From contig JAKZAN010000004.1 of the NCBI GenBank assembly GCA_023053545.1, forward strand, positions 12,065,235 through 12,129,234: 64,000 bases of DNA, written 5' to 3'. The position numbers were made by a program, and so were the translations under genes. Numbering within the stretch: position 1 is the stretch's first letter; each line of letters begins with the position of its first letter. Of this stretch, positions 44,764-57,356 are shown piece after piece. Below the pieces are notes generated by a model. It was given only the letters and a program-made list of their open reading frames with translations, was not told where the DNA came from and searched no databases. Source of the DNA: Lepidurus packardi. Its lineage: Eukaryota > Arthropoda > Branchiopoda > Notostraca > Triopsidae.

Positions 44764-45901
44764 TTACTGCGCGAGACTAAGCAAGGTTTGCTGACCGCTT
44801 GGCAAGTACGTAACATTCCTGGCTTTGGATAGTTGATACGCAATATCTTCAGCTGCTTCCAACCGACGAAGTTCAACCAAGCCTTCTCCAGCTTCTCCAA
44901 AAGCTTTGGCCAATAACGCAGCAGCTTGGGAGTCACCTTCCGCTGTGGTAACGGCAGCTCGTTTTTGTTGCTCAGCCTAAAAATGCAACAAACTTAATGA
45001 AAACTGCCACTTCATTCCTTAAAACAAAGTGTCCACCTTTTCTACAAGGAAACGAGCGCGTTCTGCTTCTTGCTGAGCGACTTGTTTCAGCTCGACAGCA
45101 ATCGTAAACTCCTTTCCGAACGTCAAATGAGTCTAAACAACAGCAAAACGCATTACCAATCTAAATTATCCTAAAAGTATTTATCTTACGATCGAAATGT
45201 CGTCCAAAATCATGCCAAATTGACCGGCTCTCTCAGTTAGAGCTTCGCTGATCTTCTGGGAAACCAAACTACGCTGAGTAATTAGTTCTCCAGCATCAAA
45301 CTGAGCCTGTTAGGCGAAAAAACCGTACAGAATTAAGCCAATGATTAAAATTAAAGGTAGTTAAGAGTCAGAATTACCACAACGGCTTTCAAGACTTCGC
45401 TGGTAATGGAAGGTAACACTCTTTCATCATAATCCACGCCCAAAGTACTGTAAATCTTGGGCAAAGTCGCGGGTACTGGGCGGAAAAGGATACGGAGAGT
45501 AATGTTCACGTTTTGCATATCTACAAACAAAGAAAAACGTTATTTTTATATATTTTTTGTTGTAGGCAGGAGGCTGGTTTACCTTTGCTGCCGGTAATGA
45601 CAGGCACGTTGCGAGGGCGTGATCGAATATCATAAAGAACTGGCTTTTGTACCCAAGGAATGAAAAAGTGAGTGCCTTCTCCCACTACTTCTTGTTTGAC
45701 TCCACTAAAACGGTCAAAAATGACCGCTCTATGACCTCCATCAACTAAACAAGCATTGCGATTAAAACAAAATCCTGTTGAAAGTAATGATGTTACTGAG
45801 ACTAATTAGTTACCATTAAACAAGGCTGAATTTACTACTGAAGCCGTGATTGCCACACCAAGGCCTAACTGTCCGATTCTGTTGAATAATTGAGCCGCCA
45901 T
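44764..45901 (-). CDS. PHB1: prohibitin 1
   Basis: About six exons between 45901 and 44764. The N terminus [20 protein letters not shown] gives the membrane-anchoring helix of PHB1. The band-7/SPFH domain has [54 protein letters not shown] and [19 protein letters not shown]. The coiled-coil end reads [20 protein letters not shown], then [20 protein letters not shown]-like ([19 protein letters not shown]). PHB1 forms a ring with PHB2 in the mitochondrial inner membrane. The stop is TAA at 44766-44764, close to the satellite array. Confidence 0.96.
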
Positions 45902-46370
45902 TTCAGTATCTAGAACAGGAATGTATTAATTACGCTTTAAATAAGACAAATACAGGATTTGAAAAATTAGAATCTAAACAAGGAATTAACAGGAAATCAA
46001 ACTGATTGCCAAAGCTATTAGAGCAAGTAAGGCTAAGGAACAGACCAAAAGCTTATAGCATCAAATAGAACTTTAAAAAGGCATTTAAAGTACTTCTATT
46101 ACCTAAAGGTTTCGGAGAAACGCTTCACGTGTTGACTTCCACAACGTAGGAGAATCTAACCACAGAGCCACGGTTGGAAAGCCATAAATGGCAGCTATTC
46201 ACAGTTCACCGTTCAACTAGCGCCTTCCGGGATATGAATTATCGTCTAAATGAAAAGGGCTCACATTTCCTTTTAAGAAGGGAAGAAACATCACTCAAGA
46301 ACCGTCGCTCTTTCGCAAAACGACTTTAATAGAAAATTCTTGTATCTCAAAAATGTAAACAACAGAACAA
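45902..46370. other. spacer PHB1 / WASHC5
   Basis: 469 bp between same-strand genes: the PHB1 promoter and the WASHC5 3' flank. ACGTAGGAGAATCTAACC near 46144 and CAACTAGCGCCTTCCGGG near 46213 are GC-richer. No ORF was recognised. Confidence 0.35.
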
Positions 46371-49300
46371 TCAGGTAAGGCACGCTTGGAAGTTAATCAA
46401 ACTGTCATAAATCTCATCTCGCAGCCCAACGGGTAATTCCCACCGTTCGCAAGCATACAACAAAACAGCCAATAGCGTCGAAACCTCATTAGGTAAATCT
46501 GCCTTACTATCCTTGGCCCTGCAAAAGAATCAACGCCATTTAATCTCAAGCTGTACACAATAAAAAACGAATTATTCTTTAAAATAGCTTACCCATATGC
46601 AATCTCAATATGCGACTTCCAATACTGACTCAAATAGACTAGAACTTGCTGGACGCATAACTGACCGAATTGGCGACACACAGTTCCCAATCCCAGCAAC
46701 AAGGACACTCCATCTAAGCCTTCTTGACTTCTTTTCGCCATAAACAAACCTATAAAACCCACCCATTAGAACTCCCAAAATAACAAGAATGGCAGAACCT
46801 CACTTAAATTCTTCATATAAGTCAATTTCGGCAAAACGGACACCACCCCCAGTGCCAAAACCAGCGCGATATGAGGGACCTCATATTCATTCGCTTTGAT
46901 ATACACTTTCTCCAACGGAAAATCCAATCCGGCCCAATCCAAGTACGGGACTATTTCAGTCAAGACTTGGCTTTCGCTATCGCACTCTCCATTCGTCACT
47001 TTTGCCAACAAAACTCTGAAAAAAACAACAACCCTTATCACATTCCTATTCTGCTTATACTTAATACTTGTAATAATACTTAAAAACGCATAATATAACG
47101 AACCACTTACGTATTAAACGTTTCCAATGCCGACAACAGCTGTTTGGAGTTATCTTTCGCTGCTGAATGGAGCTTCAAGCTACAAAGTCGTCGTAATAAC
47201 TGCAATTGACCAATCTTCATCAAGGATTCCATCAAAGTAGTCCAGATTTTAGCATTACGGCCTATCAAACTGCTATACATGCGATTAACTTGGCCTAGAA
47301 GGTCAAATATCCAACTTTAAGACAAAGTTTCTTGATAGGAAAACGAAAATCCTACTTATAATGTTCGAATAAGGCTGTAATGCTTGATCCAAGGAGCTCA
47401 ACAGATCCGCCGAGGCCAAATCCTTCCCAAAATCCTTCTCCAAGACCCCAAAAAGAGCCTAGAAAGTTCCCGTTTCAATCCCAAATGGAAATGAAAGATT
47501 GAACATACCTTTAATTCATGAACAAGCATGAACCCAAAGAGTCTATCTAAGCCAGCCAATCCACAAGTTCCCAATGCTTCATGAATATCTTCCAAGAGTC
47601 TCAAACTTGCTACTTCACTTTGACTCTTGGTATCGTACCAGGCATTTCGTTGGCTTACAAAAACGCAGCTCCTACATTCCCCGAAAAGCGGGCGAGCATT
47701 AGAAAACAATTTCTATTTCTATTATTATTTTTTTATACTTGGGATCTGTAATCCTTAAAAGCTCTCTGGCCAATCTTCCCATAAACGTGACAGACTGTAA
47801 GTCTGTCGGTGGCAATTTGGGTATAGGAATCGCCCGAGACTGGTACTTGCTCTCCCACTCCATCACCTAAACCAAATGAAAGAATTCCATTAAAATTGAA
47901 TTAAAAAAACGTCCAATGAAGGCTTTAATAACTCACTTTCATGCGCATAAACGTGTTACACTCTTGCTCCACACTAAAGGCAATAATGCGAGAAGCTTCT
48001 TCCTGGAACATCCGCAATCCGTAGATGTTTACGTAGTCTTGAATATACTGGAAAGAGGTCCTGAACCCTTGCATGGTTTCCTTCAATGCTTTCAATTTGA
48101 CTGCAATCTCATTTCCCTGAAAATACAAAATAAACTTCATAAAATACAAGATAATTGAACCGATTTCATTAACTAGTCATAATCTGTAGAAACTTAACGT
48201 ATAATAGCAAGTGATTTAATAGTTTCATATTAATTTTGTAACTTTCCTACTAATTTAGTAATTTTCCTACTAATTTATCAGTAATTTCATGTTGATAAAT
48301 TAGTTTAACCTAATTTAACTTAATAGATAATGTACTTTGGTCTTGGGATGAAAGATTAGACTGTTATGCAACGCTCGCGCCACTTGTCCAACCAATTCCT
48401 TGCGTATCCCATCCTCCAATAATTGTTTAGGGTCCAATCTCACAATTCCCACCAGGGTAGTCTTCATGGCCAAAATCCCTTGTGTGAACACCGAGATATC
48501 GTGGGTCAATTTGGCCACCTAAATCAATTCCCTTAATCGTGTGCTAGGAAAGCTTAACGGATCCTCGATGAAGCCAATTCTACCTGGAAACGCTCCTCAA
48601 ACTGAGCGAATTCTCTCATTTTCTCCTTATCCAATCGCGTGGGCATGTCTTTGATGACGGACGTTTGTAAGCGGATAATTTGCTCCAAGAGTCCAAACAT
48701 CGTCTCGGGAATGATTTGCAGCACTTGTCGGATATACGCAACCAATTCCGCCGAATAATACTGCGAAACAGATACCAAATCGGCGCTCTTAGCTTGGTTG
48801 ATCCTCATTAACGGCAAATCCAATGCTGAAGACAACTGTTGACATAAAAAATCGAATGAAAATCGAATCAAAATGTTTCAAAAATCGTGTTTACTTTCAA
48901 GAACGTAGCTCGTAATTGGCCCACGAGAGATGCGTCTAACCGTATGGCGCTTTGCATATGAGGGGTATACGAGTCAATAAGTAGCCACGCATAGCTTAGA
49001 TCCGAGACGATTTGTAAGTTAATGAGAAAATCTTCCCGAATATTTGCTGTTCTTATCATCTGATGCAGAAACTTGCGTGTATCCACCAGAAACTGTTTTA
49101 CTTGCAGCTGACTTTCCAATTGATGGAACTCTAAAAAAAAAAAAAAAGAAAAAAAAAAAAATTCAATTAAAACTTTCCTATCCCAAAGACTGATTCATAT
49201 ACATTAAATATCCCAAACTACCTTGTACTTCTTCCAATGCTTGAATTAACTGCACCATTTTCCTCCCGGAGCCAGGTCCATCTTCATAATTCAGCGAATC

Positions 49301-51398
49301 GATATGCTTGCCCGTTTCCCTGAACCAGACTTGCAAACTTTCTGTTTCCCAAGAAAAAAATTGCGTCAAAAAATCAAATAAATAATAATAAAAAACCGAA
49401 AATGTACCATTTTTCTCAAGGCGAGTTAAGGGTTTGGTCCCACTGAATACATCAGCCAGGTCTTCCATACGATCCACGCATTCCTTTTTGTATTTTTGCC
49501 AGTTATTGTGCTTCTCTTCCAACAATTTCCGGAACATGTCCCGCACTTGCAATTCAAATTGCGCCGTGTTTAACAGCAATTCAAACACGCTCGCAGGGCT
49601 GTATTTCGCCTCGGTAATTACCCAATCTTTCAGCTGTTTCACGCGCTTGTTGTTGCTGCTCTCGGGTCCTAAATCACCAAAAAAAACTCCAAATTACGGG
49701 AATGGAATAAGGTTTAAGACGTTAGAAATTACCCAAGGAAGGGTAGGAATGAAGCAGAATCCACCGCAGCGTCACATTACATTCCCGTACCAAGTTCATA
49801 ACCTTATTCACGTTGTCCAAAAGACTGTCTTGGGTGAGTACTCCTTCTTTGAGCAGTTGTCGCGTCTGGGGAATGAGTTTCTAATGCCAGCGCCCCAAAA
49901 GAGAGTTTTAAATGGTTGAAAATAACGACAAAATTATCCACTCCAATGAACCTCAATCTTCGTGGCGCTACGAGCAGCATAATCCTTCACATTCGAGGCT
50001 TCCAATGTGTTTGACAGGGCCAATTTTGCAGCTTTATAAGGTTCCCACGCTTCCCCCAAATCGACCGTCATTCCCATATACAATGCAATCACCTAACGAA
50101 AGAAAAACCGCCGTAAACTAGGAAGCATTGCGGAAAATTATGGAAATGAAACGAATAAAGTGACGAAAATCGTTTACCCAGTTATCAGGGAAGTACTTGT
50201 CGACGATTTCTCGCATTTTCGCCGTTTGGTTATGGAGGATTTCCGGTGCGAAATACAAACACACGTAGAGCATGGCTGCTTGATTAGCTAAGGCTGTGCT
50301 CCGGTGCTCGGGGACTGGATAAGCTTTGATTTGATGGTATACATCGTCGGTTCTTAACTGGCCCAAGATCATGTCCACGTAGGTGGGATCAATCGATACT
50401 CGCCTAGACAGGGGTAAAAAAGGAAGACAGAAAAAATACAATAATTCACCCTTAGGCCTTAAAAAAATTGAGGAAAAAAGGGGATTGGAGAGGAAACTGA
50501 CCTGAAATAATCTTCTGGATAACTGGGAGGTCGTTTGGCTCCTTTACTGAAACCAGTGGTCCTCAAAAGCTTGCAGACGTCATCCACTCGGCTTTCAAGA
50601 CTGGCTTTATGGGCCGAGTAACGATAATAAGACACCAGCATACGCTCGCGGACTGAGCCTTCGATGTAATAGTCAGCTACTAGTAACATTATTCCATACA
50701 AATATAGCGCCTCACTCTGCAAAACGGCAGGAAAGACATTTTAAAGTTATTTTTAAAGCAAAAAAAGTTGAATGGATGGAACTGAAAAAGCGAATTACCA
50801 TCAACTGCTTGCCGTCGTCGTTTAAGAGGACAGTTTCTAAGCTTTGCTGGATGTAAACGCCTTCTTCCAGGTCTGACAGAAAGATCTTAAGGTCCATAAC
50901 AAATTTATGGATGCTTTCAAAGGCTAAGTAGAAGCGGCTTAACACTTCCAAGTAGTTTTCCCGCAGTTCTTCGTCTAAATCTTGCAAAACCTAATAAATA
51001 TGGTCGTTTAAGAGCCTGAACAGACACAGAACGTTAGGAATACACTTAGACTTACCGAGTTCCCGCTAATTGCGCTCTCGAAGGCATCCTGCGTCTTGAA
51101 ATAGCGAAAATCGCATATTATATCACCGTATTTGCTCAACTCCGGCTTGCCATCGTATCTAAGCATAAAAATATAAAAAAAAACATATATTACAAAAATA
51201 TAATAACTAATATAAGAGTAAAACTAAGAGTCATAAGAGAATAAATGAGAATCCCGAATGTCAGAAATTGGGATTTACTTGAAAATGGGAGGAATAAAAT
51301 CCTTTAATCTCAGCAATTCCGCAATGGTGGCATTTCCTCTCGATACTAATCTAAGTATACTCTGTCCACAGAGATTATTTTCCGCCAAAAAATCCATA
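46371..51398 (-). CDS. WASHC5: WASH complex subunit 5 (strumpellin)
   Basis: About 20 exons. The first exon encodes [20 protein letters not shown], nearly the human N terminus. Later blocks match strumpellin in order: [94 protein letters not shown]-like [101 protein letters not shown] and [20 protein letters not shown]. The stop is at 46371-46373. Strumpellin scaffolds the WASH complex, which drives Arp2/3 actin on endosomes; human mutations cause spastic paraplegia SPG8. The gene appears complete with short introns. Confidence 0.96.
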
Positions 51399-51537
51399 TA
51401 TAAAACTACAATTCATAGAAACACTCTTCTTCGTAGAACAAGAGGAAAGAAAACGGTAATCCGTCGACTTACGTTTATTTTGTTCGTTTGTTATATCGGT
51501 ATCGCTGACCTACCATTGTATCAATATTTATTGTAAT

Positions 51538-51645
51538 CGAGTTAGGAATCGCGATACCAAACCCGGAGCGGGGAACACCAGCAACGCTACCGCTTGCTCT
51601 GTGTTCTCTGGCTTGGCGTCTTTCCCCTCTGCCGGCAGTCGCGTG
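51538..51645 (-). other. possible 3'-terminal or 5'UTR exon on the minus strand
   Basis: Reading leftwards, CATCTTCTAG (acceptor-like) precedes an open stretch, VYTRLPAEGKDAKPENTEQA and on to FLTRLQ, ended by a TAA that overlaps AATAAA (TACAATAAATATTG). That would be a neat terminal exon, but no upstream exon was found to the right. It could equally be untranslated leader of WASHC5. Confidence 0.25.
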
Positions 51646-53582
51646 TAGACCTAGAAGATGGAGGGATTAGGAGCAAAGTTGTCAGTTTCTTCACACTTTC
51701 CATCGACATGTGAAATCTATCCTCATTAGTGCCCAACAAGGTAAAATTTTTATTTCTTTATTCTTCCTCTATTGTATTCCTCAAGTACCCATTTTGATCC
51801 TACAGGTTACCGTACCAAAAATACCCCTAAAGTTTATTTTTAGCGCTTTAAAGCACAACAACAACTTCAAGGTTCTAGTTCTACGAAACGGAGTTTAACC
51901 ATATTTATATTTAAATACATATGTTGAGTTATAAAGCATCCTAAGCTGAGTGCAATTGATCTCTCAACTCGCAATCTCTTCAGAAAAACGCCAACTGATA
52001 AGCCATAGAGGAAAGGACAGGGATTATTTAAAGCCAAAACGCAGCTCCTGTCTTGGAAACATTTCCCTAGAGAAAAGCAACATGACGAAGAAAACGAGCA
52101 CAGATCGAGCTCTAGCTAGTTTGTGTGCCTTACTATTCCAGTTCACGCCATACAGTATAAAATAGGAATTTAATACCACCTTCCTTTGTCATATAAACTC
52201 CCTTTTTTAAGCTTTTTTAAGCTCCACCTCCTTTCGGAATCGTTAACTTTTCCTTCTTTTTCATACAGCTTAATTCAGCCCCCAAATAATCCTTTAATTC
52301 CACCGTGCAACAGTCTTGTATTCGTTACCTCCTCGCCACTCAAATCTCAACTTCCATCCAAGCCAAGTAAATGAACACATTTTCATCATATACCTGCTTT
52401 CCTAACGACTTTTTCTTGGAATTACAGCTTACAAAGGGACACTTACGAGGCAAAACAAGCGCGCAATAAGCACCAGTTAGTACTTCCATGCGTATCAACT
52501 CTACAAGACAAGACACAATACAGAATCTCCCATTTCTCCTAAGAAAAAACGACAAAAAACCACAATCAGACACCAAAAACGTCATCGATTTCAATTTAGA
52601 CAGCGACAGACTTGGAATCCTCTTTTGCCAAAAGTTTGGGGAAACCACAGCGTGCTGATTATGTAAAGGCCGGTTTAAACTCAAGACAATTGAATTTAAA
52701 GAATTTAAAGAAAATGAATTTAAAGAAACAGGACGCAGTCTCGTTTTCCTGAAGGCGAAGGAAAATTGTACGCTGTAATGGAGGTAAACCCCCTTTTGTG
52801 GCTGCTATGGCTCTGTTAAGAAATTTCTAATATGCTCCAAGCTAAAGCTGAAGAAGGTCTTGAATTTTTCGCTTTCCCTTCCCTTGCAAAGGGAAAATTT
52901 CACTGCCCTGGGGGGGTAAGTAGCCCCCATTTTAGCTCATCGCAGCTTCACGACGTCTTGAGCATAGCGCATCTTCGTAATCAAAAGATTCTGGTGGTTC
53001 CGAATCATTTCGCTAATGTTCCTAATAAAAAGACATAAAAATCGTGTAAGCTAGGCAATTTAGGACAGAACTTGTGTTTCCTTTATGAAGGAACTTTTGT
53101 ACTTGTGTTCGTACTTGTGTTTGGGACCTTTTTGAGGCGAATTGAACATTAGGAACATCATACTTGTCTCGTGAGGGCCTTTTCGAATCATCGCTCTCAA
53201 AGGTATAACAAAGGCAATAAAAAGGAACGCGTTAGGGTCGTAAATGCCATAAAATGGCTCCCTTCCCTTGTTGGAATAACTAAAGCGCCCTGCGTGTAAT
53301 ATTCTTATCAAGGAAAATGGGGTAAAAAAAAAAGAGATGTTTTGGATTGTTACCCCCCATTTATTTCAATAGGTGGGGTCCCATTACTGTCGGACAATAA
53401 GGACCGTGCGCCCAATACAAGAAGGGGCCAACTTGGCGACATTTCAAGGCGTCCCACTTGCCTCAGGAACCCAAACTTGGCTCCATTGTTGTCCAAGTGG
53501 TGGTATTTTACCACTAGAAAAAGTATAGAATCAAGATTATAGAAATAGACGTGTTTTAATACATGTGGAGGTTTACTTTTTC
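51646..53582. other. gene-poor region right of WASHC5
   Basis: No recognisable gene. Open frames at 51950-52165 (+) and 52340-52684 (-) lack family features. One small frame (52832-53038) is listed separately. G- and C-runs (GGGGGGG near 52911, CCCCCC near 53353) and A-runs are scattered. Confidence 0.35.
52832..53038 (+). CDS. small hypothetical protein, 68 codons (weak)
   Basis: Starts MLQAKAEEGLEFFAFPSLAK and ends NHFANVPNKKT. The composition is protein-like and an AATAAA overlaps the end (CCTAATAAAAAGACATAA). A GTAAGT after GGGGG (52916) and a GCAG at 52947 look like splice signals, but they would bound an intron of only about 30 bases. Function unknown; it may be a chance frame. Confidence 0.25.
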   Translation: MLQAKAEEGLEFFAFPSLAKGKFHCPGGVSSPHFSSSQLHDVLSIAHLRNQKILVVPNHFANVPNKKT

Positions 53583-54235
53583 TTTTTTTTTATTTCATTG
53601 TTGACGGTAGTGCAGGAGGGCTAGGATTGGGTCTAAGGTCTATAGACAGCAAGTTAGTCCAAGAAAAATTGCAGTGGATTTTTGTCGATTTTCATTGTTA
53701 CGTCATGGGGGGGCTTTTTCACTGTTGCCATTACTTAGCAGGGCTAGGATTGCGTACTAGTAACGCTGCACAAGGACGACTTGACAAAAGGAATCAGTGT
53801 TCCCGACACAAGGACGCCGGGACACGACAAATGGACTCTGTACCCGACACAAGGACGCCGGGCCCCGACACAAGGACGCCAGGTCCAGGATCTTGTAAGG
53901 GACCAATAGAATTTCATTTTTTTTTATTTCATTGTTGACGGTAGTGCAGGAGGGCTAGGATTGGGTCTAAGGTTTCCAGACATGAAGTTATTCCAAGAAA
54001 AATTTCAGTGATTTTTGTCGATTTTCATTGTTACGTCATGGGGGGGCTTTTTCACTGTTGCCATTACTTAGAAGGGCTAGGATTGCGTACTAGCAACGCA
54101 GCACAAGGACGACTTGACAAAAGGACTCAGTGTACTCGACACAAGGACGCCGGGCCACGACATAAGGACGCCGGGCCCCGACACGAGGACGCCAGGTCCA
54201 GAACCTTGTAAGGGACCAATAGAATTTCAAGTTGA
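53583..54235. repeat. 334-bp direct duplication covering a flank and the left end of a MITE
   Basis: TATTTCATTGTTGACGGTAG starts at 53591 and 53925. The unit includes GCAGGAGGGCTAGGATTGG, GTCATGGGGGGGCTTTTTC and the CACAAGGACGACTTGACA end of the MITE, up to GGGACCAATAGAATTTC. The first copy lacks the MITE's right half; the second runs on into a complete element. The two copies differ at several per cent of positions. Confidence 0.85.
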
Positions 54236-54395
54236 AGAAGTCTCCGTTCATTGGCTAAGCGCTAACGAGGTTAGATAGTGCTTAAGTCGTGTTAAAAAAT
54301 ACATCACAAGGTTATGTTAGGCTAGGTGTCCTACTGTCGGGGCCCGGCGTCCTTGTGTCGGGTATATGGAGTCCTTTCATAGAGTCGTCCTTGTG
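54102..54395. mobile_element. MITE copy 3, complete-looking, with about 60-bp terminal inverted repeats
   Basis: The left end (CACAAGGACGACT ... AAGGACTC ... CGACACAAGGACGCCGGGCC) is matched in reverse at the right end (GGCCCGGCGTCCTTGTGTCG ... GAGTCCTTTCAT ... AGTCGTCCTTGTG, ending 54395). The TIR itself contains iterated CGACACAAGGACGCC units. The interior of about 170 bp has no coding potential, so transposition would depend on a transposase elsewhere. Target-site duplications are not obvious. Superfamily unassigned. Confidence 0.8.
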
Positions 54396-55400
54396 TCTAC
54401 TTCCCTTGCATACTGACTCTAAAAATCATGAATTTTTTTTAAAAAATGGAGTGGATTTTCATTGTTGCGTCATGTTTTGCTTTTTCATTGTTTAGTCGTT
54501 ACTCAATAGGGTTAGGAATGAGCGTATGCTGTGTCAAGAAATCATGAATTTTAGGAAAAAGAGACATTTTTCCATTGTTGCGCCATTGTTGGGTGATTTA
54601 TGGGAGCGTTAAAAGCGGAAGTAGGAATCAAGATGTGGGCCGGTGATTCATTGTTGTGTTTTCCTTTGTTGGGCCCTTGGCTATTCAGCTCAAGTCCTCC
54701 TGGTTTTCATTATTGAGAGGGGGCACCGATAGGGTGCTTTCGGGGTTATGAACGCCCTCTAGGGGGTATAAAGCATTTCGTTTGGTATTGAGCGATGGGA
54801 CATCTTTTTACGTTGTTTTTGTCCTTTCGGAGGCTAAAAGGTGGTACGAGGAGGTCCCTGGTAAGCACTACGCTATCGATCGCGGTGATAGGAGTTGAAA
54901 ACGTGGTGTTTCTTGTTTTAAAATATTTTTTCTCTTTTTTTTGGGCCTATATTTGGAGAAGGGGGTTGTCGAATGACAGAAGCTATGTGGTCTTTATGGG
55001 TCAGGAAAGGGAAACAAGGCCTCTGCAGCGAATAAAAAGGGATTACTTCCGAAAAGAATCGGCTTTGGCCAAATATGGATTTTTTTTCTTGGGGGTTGGT
55101 CTTCCTTGGGAAAGGTTACATCGCCAAGAGTTGGCCAAGAGACGAGGAAGAAGAGAAAGAGAACACCTTTCACCGTAAATAAAAAGATTGAACATGACAA
55201 GCTTATCAGCGATTTATACTTGTTGGACTATACCTTCCCTGTCAGCCCAAAAGAGAACGTGCTGGACGTGGAGAACCGTCAAAGTAGAAGGATTCATGTT
55301 GTCTGAAGGAAAGAGAAGAAATGTTGGGTCAATCTGCTTTAGTAAGACAGTTGAGTTTCTTTGAGCCTTTCTTGGACGATATTTCTTCACGAGAAGTCAA
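54396..55400. other. unassigned DNA right of the MITE
   Basis: Degenerate remnants of the MITE flank recur (GTCATGTTTTGCTTTTTCA near 54471). Open frames 54795-55178 and 55106-55306 are rich in Arg/Lys/Glu and could be exon fragments, but I recognise no family. A short frame from ATG 55321 begins MLGQSALVRQLSFFEPFLDD and runs into the minisatellite. Confidence 0.3.
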
Positions 55401-55409
55401 ACTGGTTGC

Positions 55410-56370
55410 AAACTGCAGAAATAACAGTCTTGGAATTCATGACATCCTGAGTTTGAGTTATTTCTGCAGAAATGTGTACTTCTTTCAGTATTTCTGCACA
55501 CTGTTTTAACACTTTTTTGGCATTCTTCTTCAATATCCGTACGCAGCATTTTTTCTCTAATCGCTTGGGATATTTCTGCAGATAATTCCACAAGTTCTGC
55601 CGATATTTCTTTCAGTATTTCTGCAGACATTTCACACGTTTTTAGCTATTCTTCAGTATTCCTAAGCTTTTTTTCTCTAATCGCTTTGGATATTTCTGCA
55701 GATAATTCCACAAGTTTTGCAGATATTTCTTTCAGTATTTCTGCAGACATTTCATACGTTTTTGTCTATTCTTCAGTATTCCTAAGCAGCCTTTTTTGTC
55801 TAGTCCCTTTGGATATTTCTGCAGATAATTCCACAAGTTCTGCCGATATTTCTTTCACTATTTCTGCAGACATTTCACACGTTATTTGCTATTCTTCAGT
55901 ATTCCTAAGCAGACCTTTTTTGTCTAGTCCCTTTGGATATTTCTGTAGATAATTCCACAAGTTTTGCCGATATTTCTTTCACTATTTCTGCAGACATTTC
56001 ACACGTTTTTAGCTATTCTTCAGTATTCCTAAGCAGCTTTTTTCCTCTAGTCCGTTTGGATATTTCTGCAGATAATTCCACAAGTTTTGCAGATATTTCT
56101 TTCAGTATTTCTGCAGACATTTCACACGTTTTTAGCTATTCTTCAGTATTCCTAAGCAGCCTTTTTTGTCTAGTCCCTTTGGATATTTCTGCAGATAATT
56201 CCACAAGTTCTGCAGATAATTCCACAAGTTCTGCCGATATTTCTTTCAGTATTTCCGCAGACATTTCACACCCTATTTACTATTCTTCAGTATTCCTAAG
56301 CTTTTTTTCTCTAGTCTCTTTAGATATTTCTGCAAATATTTTTCGGAATTTCTGCAGATATATCTTTGTA
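55410..56370. repeat. 123-bp minisatellite rich in the palindrome TCTGCAGA
   Basis: Unit starts (GATATTTCTGCAGATAATT) fall at 55569, 55689, 55812, 55936, 56059 and 56182, with periods of 120-124. Each unit carries several T/ATTTCTGCAGA or GCCGATATTTC subunits and ends TTCAGTATTCCTAAGC. Degenerate TTTCTGCAGAA motifs flank it from about 55410 to 56370. The plus frame stays open through much of it and would read DISADNSTSFADISFS over and over. Confidence 0.92.
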
Positions 56371-56830
56371 ATTGCCCGTATTACTTCGACACTCTTGCAA
56401 CTATATTCCCTGATTCTACCGATATTTCTTCCACATTTCTTGCAGCTATTACTTTCAATCTTTCTTCGAAACCTTTCGTTACCCTTTCGTTACGACCATA
56501 CCATCAAAACTGACAACTCATTTCTGTGACTCTCGAAAATTACTGCGAAGCCAAAGTGTGAAGCAAGAATTGCTGCTCCCAATATTAAAGTGTGAAAAAA
56601 ATACGCTTCCCAGTAAAAAAAAAAAAAAAAACACTGTCGAAAAAATAAATGTTAGGTTGTCAAGAAACCATGAAACCTTTTATTACTTCCTTGTGTCATA
56701 TATGAAAGAATAATGTTGTTGTTTTTCCCTTTTTTTCCGGTACTTTTCAGGCGTGGATCAACTCCAACTTGGAGAAGCAGAGGAACTGAGGAGAAGAGAA
56801 AGAAGAGAGATTCGGAAAGTTTATTTTTCC

Positions 56831-56872
<42 letters not shown>

Positions 56873-57356
56873 TTTGCCAGAACGACGCTTCTCTTCAGTC
56901 CTTGGTTATTTCTGGGGAAAGGCAGGAGGGGGGGAGGGAAATTGTTTGAGCCAGTCCAAGTTTCAGACCTCAAAGTACCAGCATGGCCCAGTGAAGACAA
57001 ATTGCCAGTACTTTAATTTCAAGAGACCCTCGCAGAAGTACTGGGGAATTATTACTGCAATTCCAGCGATCTTCCAGGCAATTCGTCTTTTAAAATATTT
57101 CTGCCACAGAAATGTCCTGTCTTTTTGACATGAAAGAAATTCTCCTGATTGGGAACTAGAAAGTAAGCTTTTCTTCGAGATTATTCCCTGAAAACAATGT
57201 ATCAGTGTCACATCTGGCCTACTTAGAGAACATTTGAGCTTTTTGGTGCATACAAAAAAACAAAAACGGCTTTTGAATCAATTTTTGGATGAACTTTTAA
57301 TTTTTTTTTAAGTGTGTTAGTCCGGGACCTTTTTTACGAAATCAGAAGTGATTGTT
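56371..57356. other. unassigned DNA with a 47-base A tract
   Basis: A run of 47 A lies at 56833-56879. Just before it, GTGGATCAACTCCAACTTGG and on to ATTCGGAAAG reads as a Glu/Arg-rich helix in one frame after a CAG, so the pair could be the 3' end of a retrocopy with its tail, but no source gene is known. A smaller A tract is at 56616-56632. No gene is called. Confidence 0.35.

Noticed and set aside
53627-54495. Plus-strand frames across the MITE copies
   Set aside because: They follow the TI-repeat units and the duplicated flank; no protein family features and no splice context.
56753-57016. Frame with a poly-Lys run
   Set aside because: The lysines come from the 47-base A tract; the short Glu/Arg-rich part before it has no known source gene.
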